Part shown: one piece after another, positions 5,528-14,872 of the stretch
Layout: every line of letters begins with the position of its first letter
Position numbering within the stretch: position 1 is the stretch's first letter
Origin: JACQSR01 sp042577505
GTDB taxonomy: Archaea > Nanobdellota > Nanobdellia > Woesearchaeales > JACQSR01
Direction of reading: 5' to 3'
Length of the DNA stretch: 22,999 nt
Assembly (NCBI GenBank): GCA_042577505.1
Contig: JBHPEA010000021.1
Location: forward strand, 1-22,999
Translations under genes and position numbers: made by a program
The notes under the pieces: model-generated
Seen by the model: only the letters and a program-made list of their open reading frames with translations
Told to the model about the DNA's origin: nothing
Databases searched by the model: none

Positions 5528-7959
5528 AAGAATTTACCCAAATTACTTTGTTCTTTGCCCTTAAGGTCGTCTTTAGAATATCCTAGGACCTCAAAGATTT
5601 TTTCAATTGCTGGGATTACTTGATTGTTGATGTAATAATCTGAATCATACTCATTATTCTTAACTTCCTCAGGAAGTTTTGCTTTGTCACGTATTTTATC
5701 TCCTCTATCAGTAACAACGTATTTTATTATTGTTCCAGGTACAATAGTTTTTCCTTGAGACTCCATCCTCTTAGCGATTGCAACGTGAGGTCCAATGTTT
5801 TCATAAGCATTAATTTCTTTTGTGATCTGGGTTTTGATAATTAATTTGTCAATGGGAACTTTCTTATCGACCAAATCTTTAATTGTTTTTTTGGTAAGTT
5901 CCAGTGCTTTTTCCACATCGTCATCTTTTAAAATTAAGTTTAGAACTTGTTCTTGTAGTTCTTTAGAGATTTTACTCCAATTTCTCCTTACTGTTTCAAA
6001 TCCTTTTACTTTCAATACCCCTTTATCATTGATTAAAGCATATTTCTTTTTTGCTCCAATCCCTTTTTCCTTGGTTGGAACAAAGATACCTGCAGGATAA
6101 TGACCCTCATACTCTAATTCCATTAAACCTGGTAATTCTAAATTGATTGATTCCATGTACTTATTTGCATCTTGTTTAGTTTTGTTGTCTAAAAGCATGA
6201 AAACGGAATCTGTGTCGGAGTACAATACAGTAAATCCTTCTTTCTCTGCTTTGTCAATAACTTTGTGGATATAATATCTACCATATGCAGTGGTTGATTG
6301 TGCCGATTCTAATGAATACCATCTTGCTGCGAAGAATCCAAAGTAGCCGTAGAAAGAATTTGCTAGTAATTTGATATTATTTTCACGTGCTGATAAAAGT
6401 TTATCTGGTTCTTCTTGTTTTCTTATGATCTCTTTTATTCTAACTCTGTGCTCAATTAAATTTCCGATAACAGAAGGTAAAAATCCTTTTTCTTTCTTAC
6501 AGAACCACATATCTTTTCCTTCTAATGGAACCTTATCTTTACCACAACAGTCACAGTTTAATGTTCCTCCAGAAATATTGTGAGAACTAATAATGGAAGG
6601 ATACAGACTTCTAAAATCAAAAACTACGATGTTTTTGTAAAATCCAGGTTTGGGCTCGAAAACAAATGCTCCTCTATAAGTTTCCTCTCTTCTTCTACCA
6701 ATTTCTTCTGGTAATGGTTTATTTGGTGCAATTTCATTGAATCTGGGGGCTTGTCTTAACAAGTACCATTCAACTAATTGTGAAAAACCCATTCTGATAA
6801 TATCATCAATTGGTAATCCAACGATTTTCACTAATTCAATCATGTTAGGAAGAAGTTTATTGCAAAGTTGGTAGGTTAGCTTTGAATCTTGTAGATTGTA
6901 TTTGCAGTATTTTTCAATATTGATGCCTTTGTCCCAGTCGTCAGACATTTGATCTAAATCAACTTCAAGTTTTTTTTCTCCTAGCAATTCTTCGGCTACT
7001 GAATTCAATGAATAAGATTCAGTGTCTAGTGACCTTCCAAACAATCTTTGAATATATCTTAGGACGTCAACATGGTTTATTCCGGTAATTTTAGCATTGA
7101 AATCTCCTTTTCTGTTAATTTTTACATCGCTATGGTCTAAACCGATATCTAATTTAATTTTGTATTTTGAGGCTCTGCTTTCTAAGTAAGGAAAATCAAA
7201 ACCGTCTGAAAAGTAGCCAGTTATGATTTCTGGTTTTACATGATCAATAACTTCGTTGAATTTTTCTATTAATTCGAGTTCTGATTCAACGAATTCTATG
7301 GTTTCATCGTCAGTTTTGAATCTTTTCCAAGTGAAAACTTTTCTATAGTCTTTTGCGTAAAAAGCAAACATGATAATTGGATTTTTATCGGGAAGAATTT
7401 GGTCTTGTTTAAAATAAGTTTCAATATCAAATGCTAATACTTTTGGTTCTTGTAAAACATCTTCTCCTGTTTGTTCTATTTTTTCCGCTTTGAAAACTGG
7501 GACTCTAGATTTTATATTAACGAAATCACCTTCAACTTCATATGAGGTAAAAGGTATGATTCCTTTGTCGATCATATAACGTCTAGCAAAAAGAATGTCA
7601 TATTCATGGACAGATTTTACAAATTCCCAGTTCTTGACAGCATCTTTTATTACAGGGACCGCTCCGGGTACGTTTGTGTATACTTTTAGGAGCTTAGTTT
7701 CTTTACCGTTGTATTTTTTCTTAATTACTTCGATGTCTGTAACAGAAGCAGTTATCCTTTCTCTTTCAATTTCTAACTTGGTGATCTTCTCCTGGACTTT
7801 TTCTAAGTCTTTAGGAATTATGTAGAAGTAAGGTCTAAAACTATCATCAGTTATACAAATTTGTTTTCCATCTGATGTTCTTCCATAAAGATAAATTATC
7901 GGTTTTTCTTCTACTATTTTATAAGTTGCATCAAGAGGAAAGAATCTAATCTTAGCCAT
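5524..7959 (-). CDS. polB: Family B replicative DNA polymerase
   Basis: An 811-residue polymerase, normal length for archaeal PolB. The proofreading exonuclease is intact: Exo I FDIETY (Asp178, Glu180), Exo II GYFSDGFDFPYL (248-259, Asp255), Exo III YNLQD (354-358). Polymerase motif A is DFRSLYPSII (448-457), motif B KLLANSFYG (530-538) and motif C YSDTDS (580-585, catalytic Asp582 and Asp584). Between A and B, cysteines at 469, 471, 472 and 487 form the small Cys cluster common in archaeal PolB. The last eight residues, QSNLGKFF, are a perfect PCNA-interacting motif (QxxLxxFF). No intein interrupts the motifs where inteins often insert. The gene is monocistronic, with a strong TATA box at leaderless distance from its ATG. 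Its stop overlaps that of the convergent lipoprotein gene. Confidence 0.97.
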   Translation of the reverse strand: MAKIRFFPLDATYKIVEEKPIIYLYGRTSDGKQICITDDSFRPYFYIIPKDLEKVQEKITKLEIERERITASVTDIEVIKKKYNGKETKLLKVYTNVPGAVPVIKDAVKNWEFVKSVHEYDILFARRYMIDKGIIPFTSYEVEGDFVNIKSRVPVFKAEKIEQTGEDVLQEPKVLAFDIETYFKQDQILPDKNPIIMFAFYAKDYRKVFTWKRFKTDDETIEFVESELELIEKFNEVIDHVKPEIITGYFSDGFDFPYLESRASKYKIKLDIGLDHSDVKINRKGDFNAKITGINHVDVLRYIQRLFGRSLDTESYSLNSVAEELLGEKKLEVDLDQMSDDWDKGINIEKYCKYNLQDSKLTYQLCNKLLPNMIELVKIVGLPIDDIIRMGFSQLVEWYLLRQAPRFNEIAPNKPLPEEIGRRREETYRGAFVFEPKPGFYKNIVVFDFRSLYPSIISSHNISGGTLNCDCCGKDKVPLEGKDMWFCKKEKGFLPSVIGNLIEHRVRIKEIIRKQEEPDKLLSARENNIKLLANSFYGYFGFFAARWYSLESAQSTTAYGRYYIHKVIDKAEKEGFTVLYSDTDSVFMLLDNKTKQDANKYMESINLELPGLMELEYEGHYPAGIFVPTKEKGIGAKKKYALINDKGVLKVKGFETVRRNWSKISKELQEQVLNLILKDDDVEKALELTKKTIKDLVDKKVPIDKLIIKTQITKEINAYENIGPHVAIAKRMESQGKTIVPGTIIKYVVTDRGDKIRDKAKLPEEVKNNEYDSDYYINNQVIPAIEKIFEVLGYSKDDLKGKEQSNLGKFF

Positions 7960-7980
7960 TTGTTGATGGAATAGAATGGT

Positions 7981-7994
7981 CTATATAAATTTTG
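7981..7994 (-). promoter_or_regulatory. Promoter (BRE/TATA) of polB
   Basis: AAAATTTATATAG on the minus strand is a near-consensus archaeal TATA box with an A-rich BRE side, centred about 27 nt before the ATG at 7959. The mRNA is probably leaderless. Confidence 0.65.
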
Positions 7995-8000
7995 TTATTA

Positions 8001-8018
8001 ATTTTCTATATAGAAAAT
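8001..8018. repeat. 18-bp perfect palindrome upstream of polB
   Basis: ATTTTCTATATAGAAAAT is identical to its reverse complement. It lies between the T-rich terminator of the giant surface-protein gene and the polB TATA box, so it could be an operator for polB or a cruciform-forming element. Confidence 0.5.
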
Positions 8019-8025
8019 AATTATT

Positions 8026-8040
8026 ATAAAAAGAAAAAAT
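8026..8040 (-). terminator. T-rich terminator after the giant repeat-protein gene
   Basis: On the transcribed strand the stop codon is followed at once by ATTTTTTCTTTTTATA, an intrinsic archaeal-style T-tract. The same T6-7/C/T5-6 pattern follows the gene ending at 18138. Confidence 0.55.
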
Positions 8041-11000
8041 TTATTCGACTGTTATTGGTCGAATTCTAACTCTTCGGTTTTTGTCGTTACTTACTACGAT
8101 TCTAACGTCGTATTCTCCTGGTTCAGCCCATGGAGGAAGATCTAAAGTAACTCTTCTTGTGTCAGATTCTCCAGACCTTAAATCAAAGCTTCTTGATTTT
8201 CTCCATTCACCGAAGTCAGGTATGGAAACTGTAACTCTCAAGTCTTTTTCTTTAATGCTTCCGAAGTTTGAAACTGAAACGAAGACATCTAATGGATCTC
8301 CTGCCCTCAGGTATTCGTCGTTGAAAGCAATCCTACTGAGATGTAATCTGTTAAGTTTCTTTTTGATAACTTGGATAGTAATTGTCTTGCTTATGATTAC
8401 TTCTCCATCTGAAACGGCAACAGTTACTTGGTAATCACCAATGTCATCTCTATCAGTTTGCCACTTTCCATCATCACCAACTGGTTCTGAGATTGTTACA
8501 AGCAACTCATCTCCATCTGGATCACTTACTTCTGGTTGGATCAACACAAGATCGCCTGCAAGTACTTTAATGTCATGAACTCCAGATAATGTTGGAGCGT
8601 GGTTTCCGCTGTCTAAGACTGTTATTGTTATTTGTTGACTAGCGTAACCGCCTCTACCATCAGTTACAGCAATCGTTACATTGTAGGTTCCTTGGTCCGT
8701 GTAACTTGTTTGCCATTCTCCTTCTGAGTTTAATGGTTCGCTGAAAGAGAATGTTAGAGGATCTCCATCAATATCCATTGCTATTGGGTTAATATCAACT
8801 AATTCTCCTTCTGTAACAGTAATGTCGACTAGTTGGTGTAGTGTTGGATTGTGGTTACCAAACTCGATTACATTGATTGTAACAAATTGGCTGTCAGTTC
8901 CACCATTTTCATCCAGTGCGGTTACTGAAACTGTGTAAACTCCTGCATCTGTGAATGAGGTATACCATTCCCCATTATCGTTTAATGGTTGGGTGAAAAG
9001 GAATGATATTGAATCTCCCTCTGGATCTGATGCAGTAGGATCAATATCTACTAGTTCTCCTTCAGTTACTGTTACATCAGGAATGTGGTCTAGAACAGGG
9101 TTTTGGTTTCCTGCTTCTAATACTGTAATAATCACATCATCTGAAACTGTAAGTAAACCGTCTGTAACTTCAACTGTTGCAACGTACACATTAGCATCGA
9201 TGAATGTTGTTTGCCATTGTCCATTCTCATCTAAAGGATTTGAGTAAGTAATTGTTATTTCATCTCCATCTGGATCATAAGCATTAACAACTACTTCAAC
9301 TAATTCTCCTTCGGTTACTGTAACATCACTAACAGGTTCTAGGATTGGTGCGTGGTTACCAGATTCTAGTACAGTTAAGGTGAAGTTTGTATCGTCTGAT
9401 CCGTTATGATCATCGTTTACAGTTACAGCTATTTCATAGGTTCCTGAGTGGGTGTAGTTAGTTTGCCATTGTCCATTCTCATCTAATGGTTCGCTGAATG
9501 AGAATGTTAATGGATCGTGGTCAATATCTAAAGCAGTTGGAGTTACTTCAACTAATTCTCCTTCTGTTATAGTAATATCACTAATTGGGTCAATAACTGG
9601 ATCGTGGTTTCCGTATTCACCAACAGTAATTGTTACTTCTTGTGAATCTGTTCCACCATTACCATCATCAACAGTAACAGTTACTGTATATATTCCACTT
9701 TCATTAAAATCGGGGGTCCATGTTCCGTTTTCATCTAATGGAGATGTGAATGAAAATGTTAAATCATCACCATCAACATCAGTTGCAGTTGGATCAACAA
9801 TGTACACTGTTTCATTTTCAACAACAGTTATGTCAGCTATAGCGTCCAGAACAGGCGCATCGTTAACAGGTGTAACTGTTAATGTTACATTGTTGGAATC
9901 AATACTTTCATTTGATGGGTCGGTAGCCGTGAAAATCACTACTTCTGCACCATTCCAATCTTGTGTTGGAGTTAATGTGGCAATTCCATTTTCAAATGTA
10001 ATTGCAATGTTTGAATTTCCTAATGAGGTGTATGTTAAGGTATCTCCATCAATGTCAGTAAAGTGGCCATTTAGATCGATATAGGCTAATGTGTCCTCAG
10101 CCCAAGTTTTGTCTAATATTGGATTGCTTTCATTGTATTCTGGAGCATCGTTTGTGTTGTTTACATCGATTGCGAAGTTTTGAACATCAGTTAGACTTCC
10201 ATCACTGACTTGAACACTAACATCATTCAATCCAACATGCTCGTTTAATGGTGTCCAGGTGATTTCTCCTGTTTCATTGTTAATTGCCATTCCAGTTGGA
10301 TTTGTAAGTAAAGTGTATTCTAATGTATCATTTTCTAAGTCTGATGCTTCGACATCATAGGTGTATGGTGTATCTTCTATTGCCTCAGTTATTGGTGTGG
10401 AGGTAATAACTGGCGCATCGTTAACTGGAGTTACAGTTAATGTTACATTGTTACTGTCAGCACTTTCGTTTGATGGATCTGTTGCTGTGAAAGTAACATA
10501 CTCTACTCCATTCCACTCATTTGCTGGGATTAATGTTGCAACACTTCCGTCAATATCAATAATGATATTGACAGTTGTGTTACCTGCACTATAATTTAAG
10601 TCATTTCCATCTGGGTCAATAAAATAATTACTTAGGTCAATTGATGCTTCGCTGTCCTCAGCCCAAGTTTGGTCTGGGATTGGATCGCTTTCATTGAATT
10701 CTGGAGCATCGTTTACATTTTCTACTTCTATTGAAAATGCTTGAGTATCAGTAAGGTTTCCATCACTGACTTCAACATTTACAACGTTTAAACCGACGTG
10801 TTCATTCAATGGAGTCCATGTTATTTCTCCAGTTATGTTGTTAATTGCCATTCCTGAAGGGTTTGTTAGTAAAGTGTATTCTAATGTATCAAGATCTACA
10901 TCTGTTGCATCAACATCATATACATAAGGTGTATCCTCAGTAGCTGATGTGATAGGCGTTGAGGTGATGGTAGGAGCATCGTTTACTGGAGTAACTGTAA

Positions 11001-13419
11001 GAGTTACATTGTTACTGTCTACACTTTCACTACCATCACTTGCTGAGAATGATACTACTTCTACACCATTCCAATCTGAAGGTGAGACTAGTGTTGCTAG
11101 GCTACCGTCAATTATTACATCAACATTTGTTGTACCATTTGCAGTGTATGTTAATGCGTCTCCATCAGGATCTGTGAAGTATGCACTTAAGTCTATGGAT
11201 GTATTTGTGTCTTCTTCCCATGTTTGATCTGGGATTGGATTACTTTCATTGAATTCCGGAGCGTCGTTTGTGTTTGAGACGTTAATTGAATATTCTTGAG
11301 TTGCATTTAGTATTCCATCGCTAACTAAGATGCTGACATCATTCAATCCAACGTGCTCGTTTAATGGTGTCCATGTTACTAGACCAGTTTCATTGTCAAT
11401 TGTCATACCAGTTGGAGCTGTAGTTAATGAATATTCTAATGTGTCAAGATCTACATCTGTTGCAATAACGTCGTATGTGTATAACGTATCTTCTGTTGCT
11501 ATTAGTGTTGGTGTTGAGTTGATTTCAGGTGCGTCATTTACTGGATTAACGGTAAGTGTCACATTGTTACTCTCGACTGTTTCACTTCCATCACTTGCAG
11601 AGAATGTTACATATTCTACACCATTCCAGTTTACAGCAGATACAATAGTTACAACACTGTCATTGAAATTAAAGTCGATCCATGTTGTGGTTTGACTTAC
11701 GTTGTATGTTAATGCATCATTTTCTGGATCTGTAAAGTATTGACTAAGATCTAATGTAATGAAGTTGTCTTCGTCCCAAGCTTGATCTGGGATTGGATTG
11801 CTTTCATTGAATTCTGGTGGATCGTTAACAGGAGTTACATTTATTGAAAAGGTATCTTCAGTACTGTTTAGATCTCCATCATTTGCAATAACTGAACATG
11901 ATGCTGTGCCATAGAAGTTTAGTGCTCCTGTGATTGTTAATGTTTCGTCGTTAATGTCACAGTCGACTTCCTCCTGGTTCTCGCTTGTAATCTCGTAAGT
12001 AAGGGCATCGTCGTTTGAGTCGTTTGAGTAATCTGTTAGATTGATGTCTAATGAACCTTCTTCAACAATTTCTTGGTCAGGTAGGTTGATTTCTGGTGGG
12101 AAATTAACGTGAGTTACAATGAAGTTAAGTTCTTCAGTGTCTGTTAGGTTACCAGTATCTGTAACTTGGAATGTAATTGTTGATTCTCCAAATGGTAAGG
12201 TCCCAGTTAAGGTACAATTTACATATTGGTTTGAATCGATTGTACAACCAACTAAATCTGTGTTAGTTTGGTTAATAATTTCGAATGAAAGTAAACTGTC
12301 CAGATCTTCCTCATCTGATGTTTCTTGCCATAGGTCTAAAACTGGATTTGATGGAACTTCTCCTTCTAAGATTTCGTAGTCTGAAAGTGTATTGATAACT
12401 GGTGGAGCATTGTTACAGAATATAATCACCAAGTTTTCTTGTGTAACGAAATCGCCATTTCCACCATTAAGAAAAGTACCTTGGGTTACTTCATCACAAC
12501 CCTCTATTTCTATTACAAATCGTGAGCCTGTTGAGAAGATAACTTGATCTTGAGTATCAAAGTATCCGTTTCCTAGTAAAAATGAAGGGATTTTTGAATC
12601 ATCAATTTCTCCATCATATTGATTTCCTTGGTTCTCACCGGATATTACACCTATTGTGAAGTTTGTTCCTGCTGGTGCTTCAACACCATCTATGAATACT
12701 TGACCTCTAATGTAATTTACATTAAGATCATCTATTTGATTAAGATTACTCTGAGTTGAGAATGAGAACACAGATGAATTAACACATTCAGTATCATCAC
12801 ATGATTCTAAAGTATAATAATATAATGTTCCAGCTTCTAAATTACTAATTGTAATGTCATGGTTTGTAACACTTTCGTCTACAGATTCAGATAGTCCAAG
12901 ACTTTGTGTTATTCCATAATTAACAGTTGAATTTGATAGTTTATTTGTATCCCATTGTAATCTCATACTGGAGTTTGTGATTTCGCTTAATACTATATTT
13001 TCAATTTCTAAAGGAATTACAGGTTCATCTACGTCAATTAGTATATCTCCACTAATATTGTCTACATCTGCCATCCCTTCAAAGATATATTCTCCGTTGA
13101 AAATATGAGATCCAGAAAGGTCAGGCGCTTGTAATTTGTAAGTGTAAGATGTTGATACTGCTCCCATAGGTACAACCCATTTAATGTGTCCTGAGTCGCT
13201 TGTGTCACCTGTGCTAGGATCAATAACTGTCCATGAATCAGGGTATATTTCATCGATTATATAGAAGGTTGCTCCATCGTCTATATCAATATTTAATGTG
13301 ACATCTAGTTCGCCACCAGTTTCTACTGATGGATTTGAAAAATCTCTTGTTACAGTAGACGCAAATGCAATTGGTAAAACCAACATTAACATAATTCCGA
13401 TTAGTAATAGTTTTTTCAT
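8041..13419 (-). CDS. Giant secreted surface protein with tandem Ig/cadherin-like repeats
   Basis: 1,792 residues from the ATG at 13419 (MKKLLLIGIML signal peptide, cleavage after about residue 20); the longer frame start at 13494 lies inside the upstream gene. After the signal come an Ig-like domain (to ~145), a fibronectin III domain with a CDDTEC loop (~150-235), and a domain with four spaced cysteines. Two divergent Ig-like units follow, each starting 'PPxIN'. Then seven alternating units, A1-B1-A2-B2-A3-B3-A4 (starts near 532, 628, 718, 813, 903, 1000, 1090), and six C units of 83-85 residues (1186, 1271, 1355, 1438, 1522, 1606). The C-terminal ~100 residues form a basic CARDB-like Ig domain. 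Units begin N-D/H-A-P and carry calcium-type DPDGD motifs, as in cadherin-like arrays. No membrane anchor is present. Its start codon shares a base with the preceding stop (TAATG), so it is translationally coupled as the last gene of the operon. Adhesion or a cell-surface fibre is likely. Confidence 0.9.
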   Translation of the reverse strand: MKKLLLIGIMLMLVLPIAFASTVTRDFSNPSVETGGELDVTLNIDIDDGATFYIIDEIYPDSWTVIDPSTGDTSDSGHIKWVVPMGAVSTSYTYKLQAPDLSGSHIFNGEYIFEGMADVDNISGDILIDVDEPVIPLEIENIVLSEITNSSMRLQWDTNKLSNSTVNYGITQSLGLSESVDESVTNHDITISNLEAGTLYYYTLESCDDTECVNSSVFSFSTQSNLNQIDDLNVNYIRGQVFIDGVEAPAGTNFTIGVISGENQGNQYDGEIDDSKIPSFLLGNGYFDTQDQVIFSTGSRFVIEIEGCDEVTQGTFLNGGNGDFVTQENLVIIFCNNAPPVINTLSDYEILEGEVPSNPVLDLWQETSDEEDLDSLLSFEIINQTNTDLVGCTIDSNQYVNCTLTGTLPFGESTITFQVTDTGNLTDTEELNFIVTHVNFPPEINLPDQEIVEEGSLDINLTDYSNDSNDDALTYEITSENQEEVDCDINDETLTITGALNFYGTASCSVIANDGDLNSTEDTFSINVTPVNDPPEFNESNPIPDQAWDEDNFITLDLSQYFTDPENDALTYNVSQTTTWIDFNFNDSVVTIVSAVNWNGVEYVTFSASDGSETVESNNVTLTVNPVNDAPEINSTPTLIATEDTLYTYDVIATDVDLDTLEYSLTTAPTGMTIDNETGLVTWTPLNEHVGLNDVSILVSDGILNATQEYSINVSNTNDAPEFNESNPIPDQTWEEDTNTSIDLSAYFTDPDGDALTYTANGTTNVDVIIDGSLATLVSPSDWNGVEVVSFSASDGSESVDSNNVTLTVTPVNDAPTITSTPITSATEDTPYVYDVDATDVDLDTLEYTLLTNPSGMAINNITGEITWTPLNEHVGLNVVNVEVSDGNLTDTQAFSIEVENVNDAPEFNESDPIPDQTWAEDSEASIDLSNYFIDPDGNDLNYSAGNTTVNIIIDIDGSVATLIPANEWNGVEYVTFTATDPSNESADSNNVTLTVTPVNDAPVITSTPITEAIEDTPYTYDVEASDLENDTLEYTLLTNPTGMAINNETGEITWTPLNEHVGLNDVSVQVSDGSLTDVQNFAIDVNNTNDAPEYNESNPILDKTWAEDTLAYIDLNGHFTDIDGDTLTYTSLGNSNIAITFENGIATLTPTQDWNGAEVVIFTATDPSNESIDSNNVTLTVTPVNDAPVLDAIADITVVENETVYIVDPTATDVDGDDLTFSFTSPLDENGTWTPDFNESGIYTVTVTVDDGNGGTDSQEVTITVGEYGNHDPVIDPISDITITEGELVEVTPTALDIDHDPLTFSFSEPLDENGQWQTNYTHSGTYEIAVTVNDDHNGSDDTNFTLTVLESGNHAPILEPVSDVTVTEGELVEVVVNAYDPDGDEITITYSNPLDENGQWQTTFIDANVYVATVEVTDGLLTVSDDVIITVLEAGNQNPVLDHIPDVTVTEGELVDIDPTASDPEGDSISFLFTQPLNDNGEWYTSFTDAGVYTVSVTALDENGGTDSQFVTINVIEFGNHNPTLHQLVDITVTEGELVDINPIAMDIDGDPLTFSFSEPLNSEGEWQTSYTDQGTYNVTIAVTDGRGGYASQQITITVLDSGNHAPTLSGVHDIKVLAGDLVLIQPEVSDPDGDELLVTISEPVGDDGKWQTDRDDIGDYQVTVAVSDGEVIISKTITIQVIKKKLNRLHLSRIAFNDEYLRAGDPLDVFVSVSNFGSIKEKDLRVTVSIPDFGEWRKSRSFDLRSGESDTRRVTLDLPPWAEPGEYDVRIVVSNDKNRRVRIRPITVE
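8352..9864 (-). repeat. Six tandem C-type repeat units (about 250 bp each)
   Basis: Units start on the minus strand at 9864, 9609, 9357, 9108, 8856 and 8604. Protein landmarks recur in each: DITVTEGELV near the start, DPDGD or DIDGDPLTF in the middle, LDENGQWQT, and a final VTITVLExG. The copies have diverged at DNA level, so the array is old rather than freshly amplified. Confidence 0.85.
9865..11826 (-). repeat. Alternating A/B repeat units (A-B pair about 555-560 bp)
   Basis: A units start at 11826, 11268, 10713 and 10152, with PEFNESNPIPDQTW and WNGVEVVSF. B units start at 11538, 10983 and 10422, with ATEDTPYxYDV and EITWTPLNEHVGL. The paired period and the stronger match between like units than between A and B show that duplication proceeded by A-B pairs. 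Confidence 0.88.
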
Positions 13420-14861
13420 TAGCAACCAACCCCTGATTTCCATTTTGTTATTGAATCGAATAGTTCTAAAGTTGTAACATGACCTACTTTCCATTCACTA
13501 ATGTAGTCAAAAAGTTCTAAAGTGTCGATGCAGCCATCACAGTTTTCATCTGCGTCTTGAGGTATGCATTCGGAATCATTTGGATCTTCTGGTGTAGGTA
13601 GTTCGTAGATCTGAAAATCATCAACTTCAACATCTGTATCAACACCATCCTGAATTCTTCCTGTTGAGTTTCCATTTGGAGGTGCAGGAGCATTGTCAGG
13701 ATTGTTTTCCATCGCAGTTCCATAAGCAACTCTATCGACTAGAATACCATCTGTATCGTAGAGACTGATAATATCTCCTGTGGCAACTAATCCTAAGTTA
13801 GGAGAGTAAACTACTAAGTAACCTAAAGGAGGGATTTCAGCAGAAAAAGTTCCACCAAAATGTGCGACTTGTTCGACTCTCCAATCTGTTAGTTGTAAAC
13901 TTTCATTAAAAGGATTGTAGATTTCTACCCATTCATTTTCTCCTTGACTTTCATTTGAGTAGAATTCATTGATTACAAAATTTTGAACATTAGATATTGT
14001 TATGTTGTGTTCTTGAGTATCGTTTTCATCGCTTTCGTCTGTTACAATAATTGTTATTGTGTGTTCTCCAGCTTCTTCGTAGTTTGGTATCCAATCGACT
14101 GCGCTATCATTTGCTATGTTTTCACCATCTACTAATATTTCGTAGGATTCAATGTTTTCATCGATGTCTTCAGCAGTAAATGAAATTGGAATAGTTTCTC
14201 CTTCTTCTCCAGTTTGAGGAATGCTTACATCAGTTATTTCTGGTGGTGTGTTGATGAATGGATCTGATTCATTCCAATAGGTTATATTAAGATAAGGATG
14301 AAGTTCATCAGTTGTGTAGTCTTGTGACCAGAATCTAATGAAATTTCCATGGTTATTGATTGATTCGTCATTTCCTTTCAATAGGAATGATACAACTGTG
14401 TCTGGCATTGCAATATCGAACTTGACATCATTAGTTACGTCGAAAGTATACCAAGTTCTTCTAGTAGTAACATTCACACTATCTGTTGCTGTAGAAACGT
14501 AGCCAGGTTTATTGTTCCAAGTAATGTTCATACCACCTTGTTGATTCCAAGAGTCAGTTGGAACATAGTGGACATCAATAAATTCTTCAGTGTCCTCAAA
14601 AGCGTCTGCATATAGATGTATATCTGCATTTGTGATATTCAATTCGGTTGCTTCAGATACGTCGTATTTTAGATAAATCCTTCTTATTGATTCGTCGGAT
14701 GATCCTACAAACATATCTGCGGAGAGACCAAAGTTGTCGTTTCCAAATTCGTCTGCTACAAAAGCATCCTCACTAATTGGAATTATCAAATTCTGCGAAT
14801 ATCCTGCTAATACTGTTTCTGCCATAACGATCATCAACATCAATACTATTATTTTCTTCAT
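13419..14861 (-). CDS. Secreted DNRLRE / Ig / lamin-tail protein with a C-terminal dockerin-like module
   Basis: 480 residues from the ATG at 14861, preferred over 14918 because GGGTG lies 5 nt upstream and MKKIIVLMLMIVMAETVLAG is a clean signal peptide. Residues 25-203 match the DNRLRE (CBM96-type) beta-sandwich: DAFVADEFGNDNFG, IRRIYLKYDVS, and WNNKPGYVST in the middle. Residues 206-298 are an Ig-like domain with EDIDENIESYE. Residues 302-390 are a lamin-tail domain: FVINEFYSN, NEWVEIYNP, LTDWRVE, DRVAYG. The C-terminal 36 residues repeat ELFDYISEWKVG / ELFDSITKWKSG after DADENCDGCIDT, a dockerin-like calcium-binding pair, bounded by Cys441, 450, 453 and 480. DNRLRE and lamin-tail domains are common in secreted carbohydrate- or surface-binding proteins. 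The start is 11 nt after the stop of the 788-residue gene, and the stop overlaps the start of the giant gene. Confidence 0.85.
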   Translation of the reverse strand: MKKIIVLMLMIVMAETVLAGYSQNLIIPISEDAFVADEFGNDNFGLSADMFVGSSDESIRRIYLKYDVSEATELNITNADIHLYADAFEDTEEFIDVHYVPTDSWNQQGGMNITWNNKPGYVSTATDSVNVTTRRTWYTFDVTNDVKFDIAMPDTVVSFLLKGNDESINNHGNFIRFWSQDYTTDELHPYLNITYWNESDPFINTPPEITDVSIPQTGEEGETIPISFTAEDIDENIESYEILVDGENIANDSAVDWIPNYEEAGEHTITIIVTDESDENDTQEHNITISNVQNFVINEFYSNESQGENEWVEIYNPFNESLQLTDWRVEQVAHFGGTFSAEIPPLGYLVVYSPNLGLVATGDIISLYDTDGILVDRVAYGTAMENNPDNAPAPPNGNSTGRIQDGVDTDVEVDDFQIYELPTPEDPNDSECIPQDADENCDGCIDTLELFDYISEWKVGHVTTLELFDSITKWKSGVGC

Positions 14862-14872
14862 GCAAACACCCT

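Noticed and set aside
5524..7959. Intein or split polymerase in polB
   Set aside because: Motifs A, B and C are uninterrupted and the total length is normal for a complete archaeal PolB.
9746..10084. Plus-strand open frames inside the giant repeat gene (also at 8081, 8951, 10361, 10949, 11330, 12119)
   Set aside because: They recur with the repeat period and are the antisense image of the biased codons of the repeat protein; they lack ribosome binding sites and promoters.
8352..11826. CRISPR-like array
   Set aside because: The repeats are in-frame coding units of 250-560 bp with continuous translation, not short repeats with unique spacers. No CRISPR array was seen anywhere in the window.
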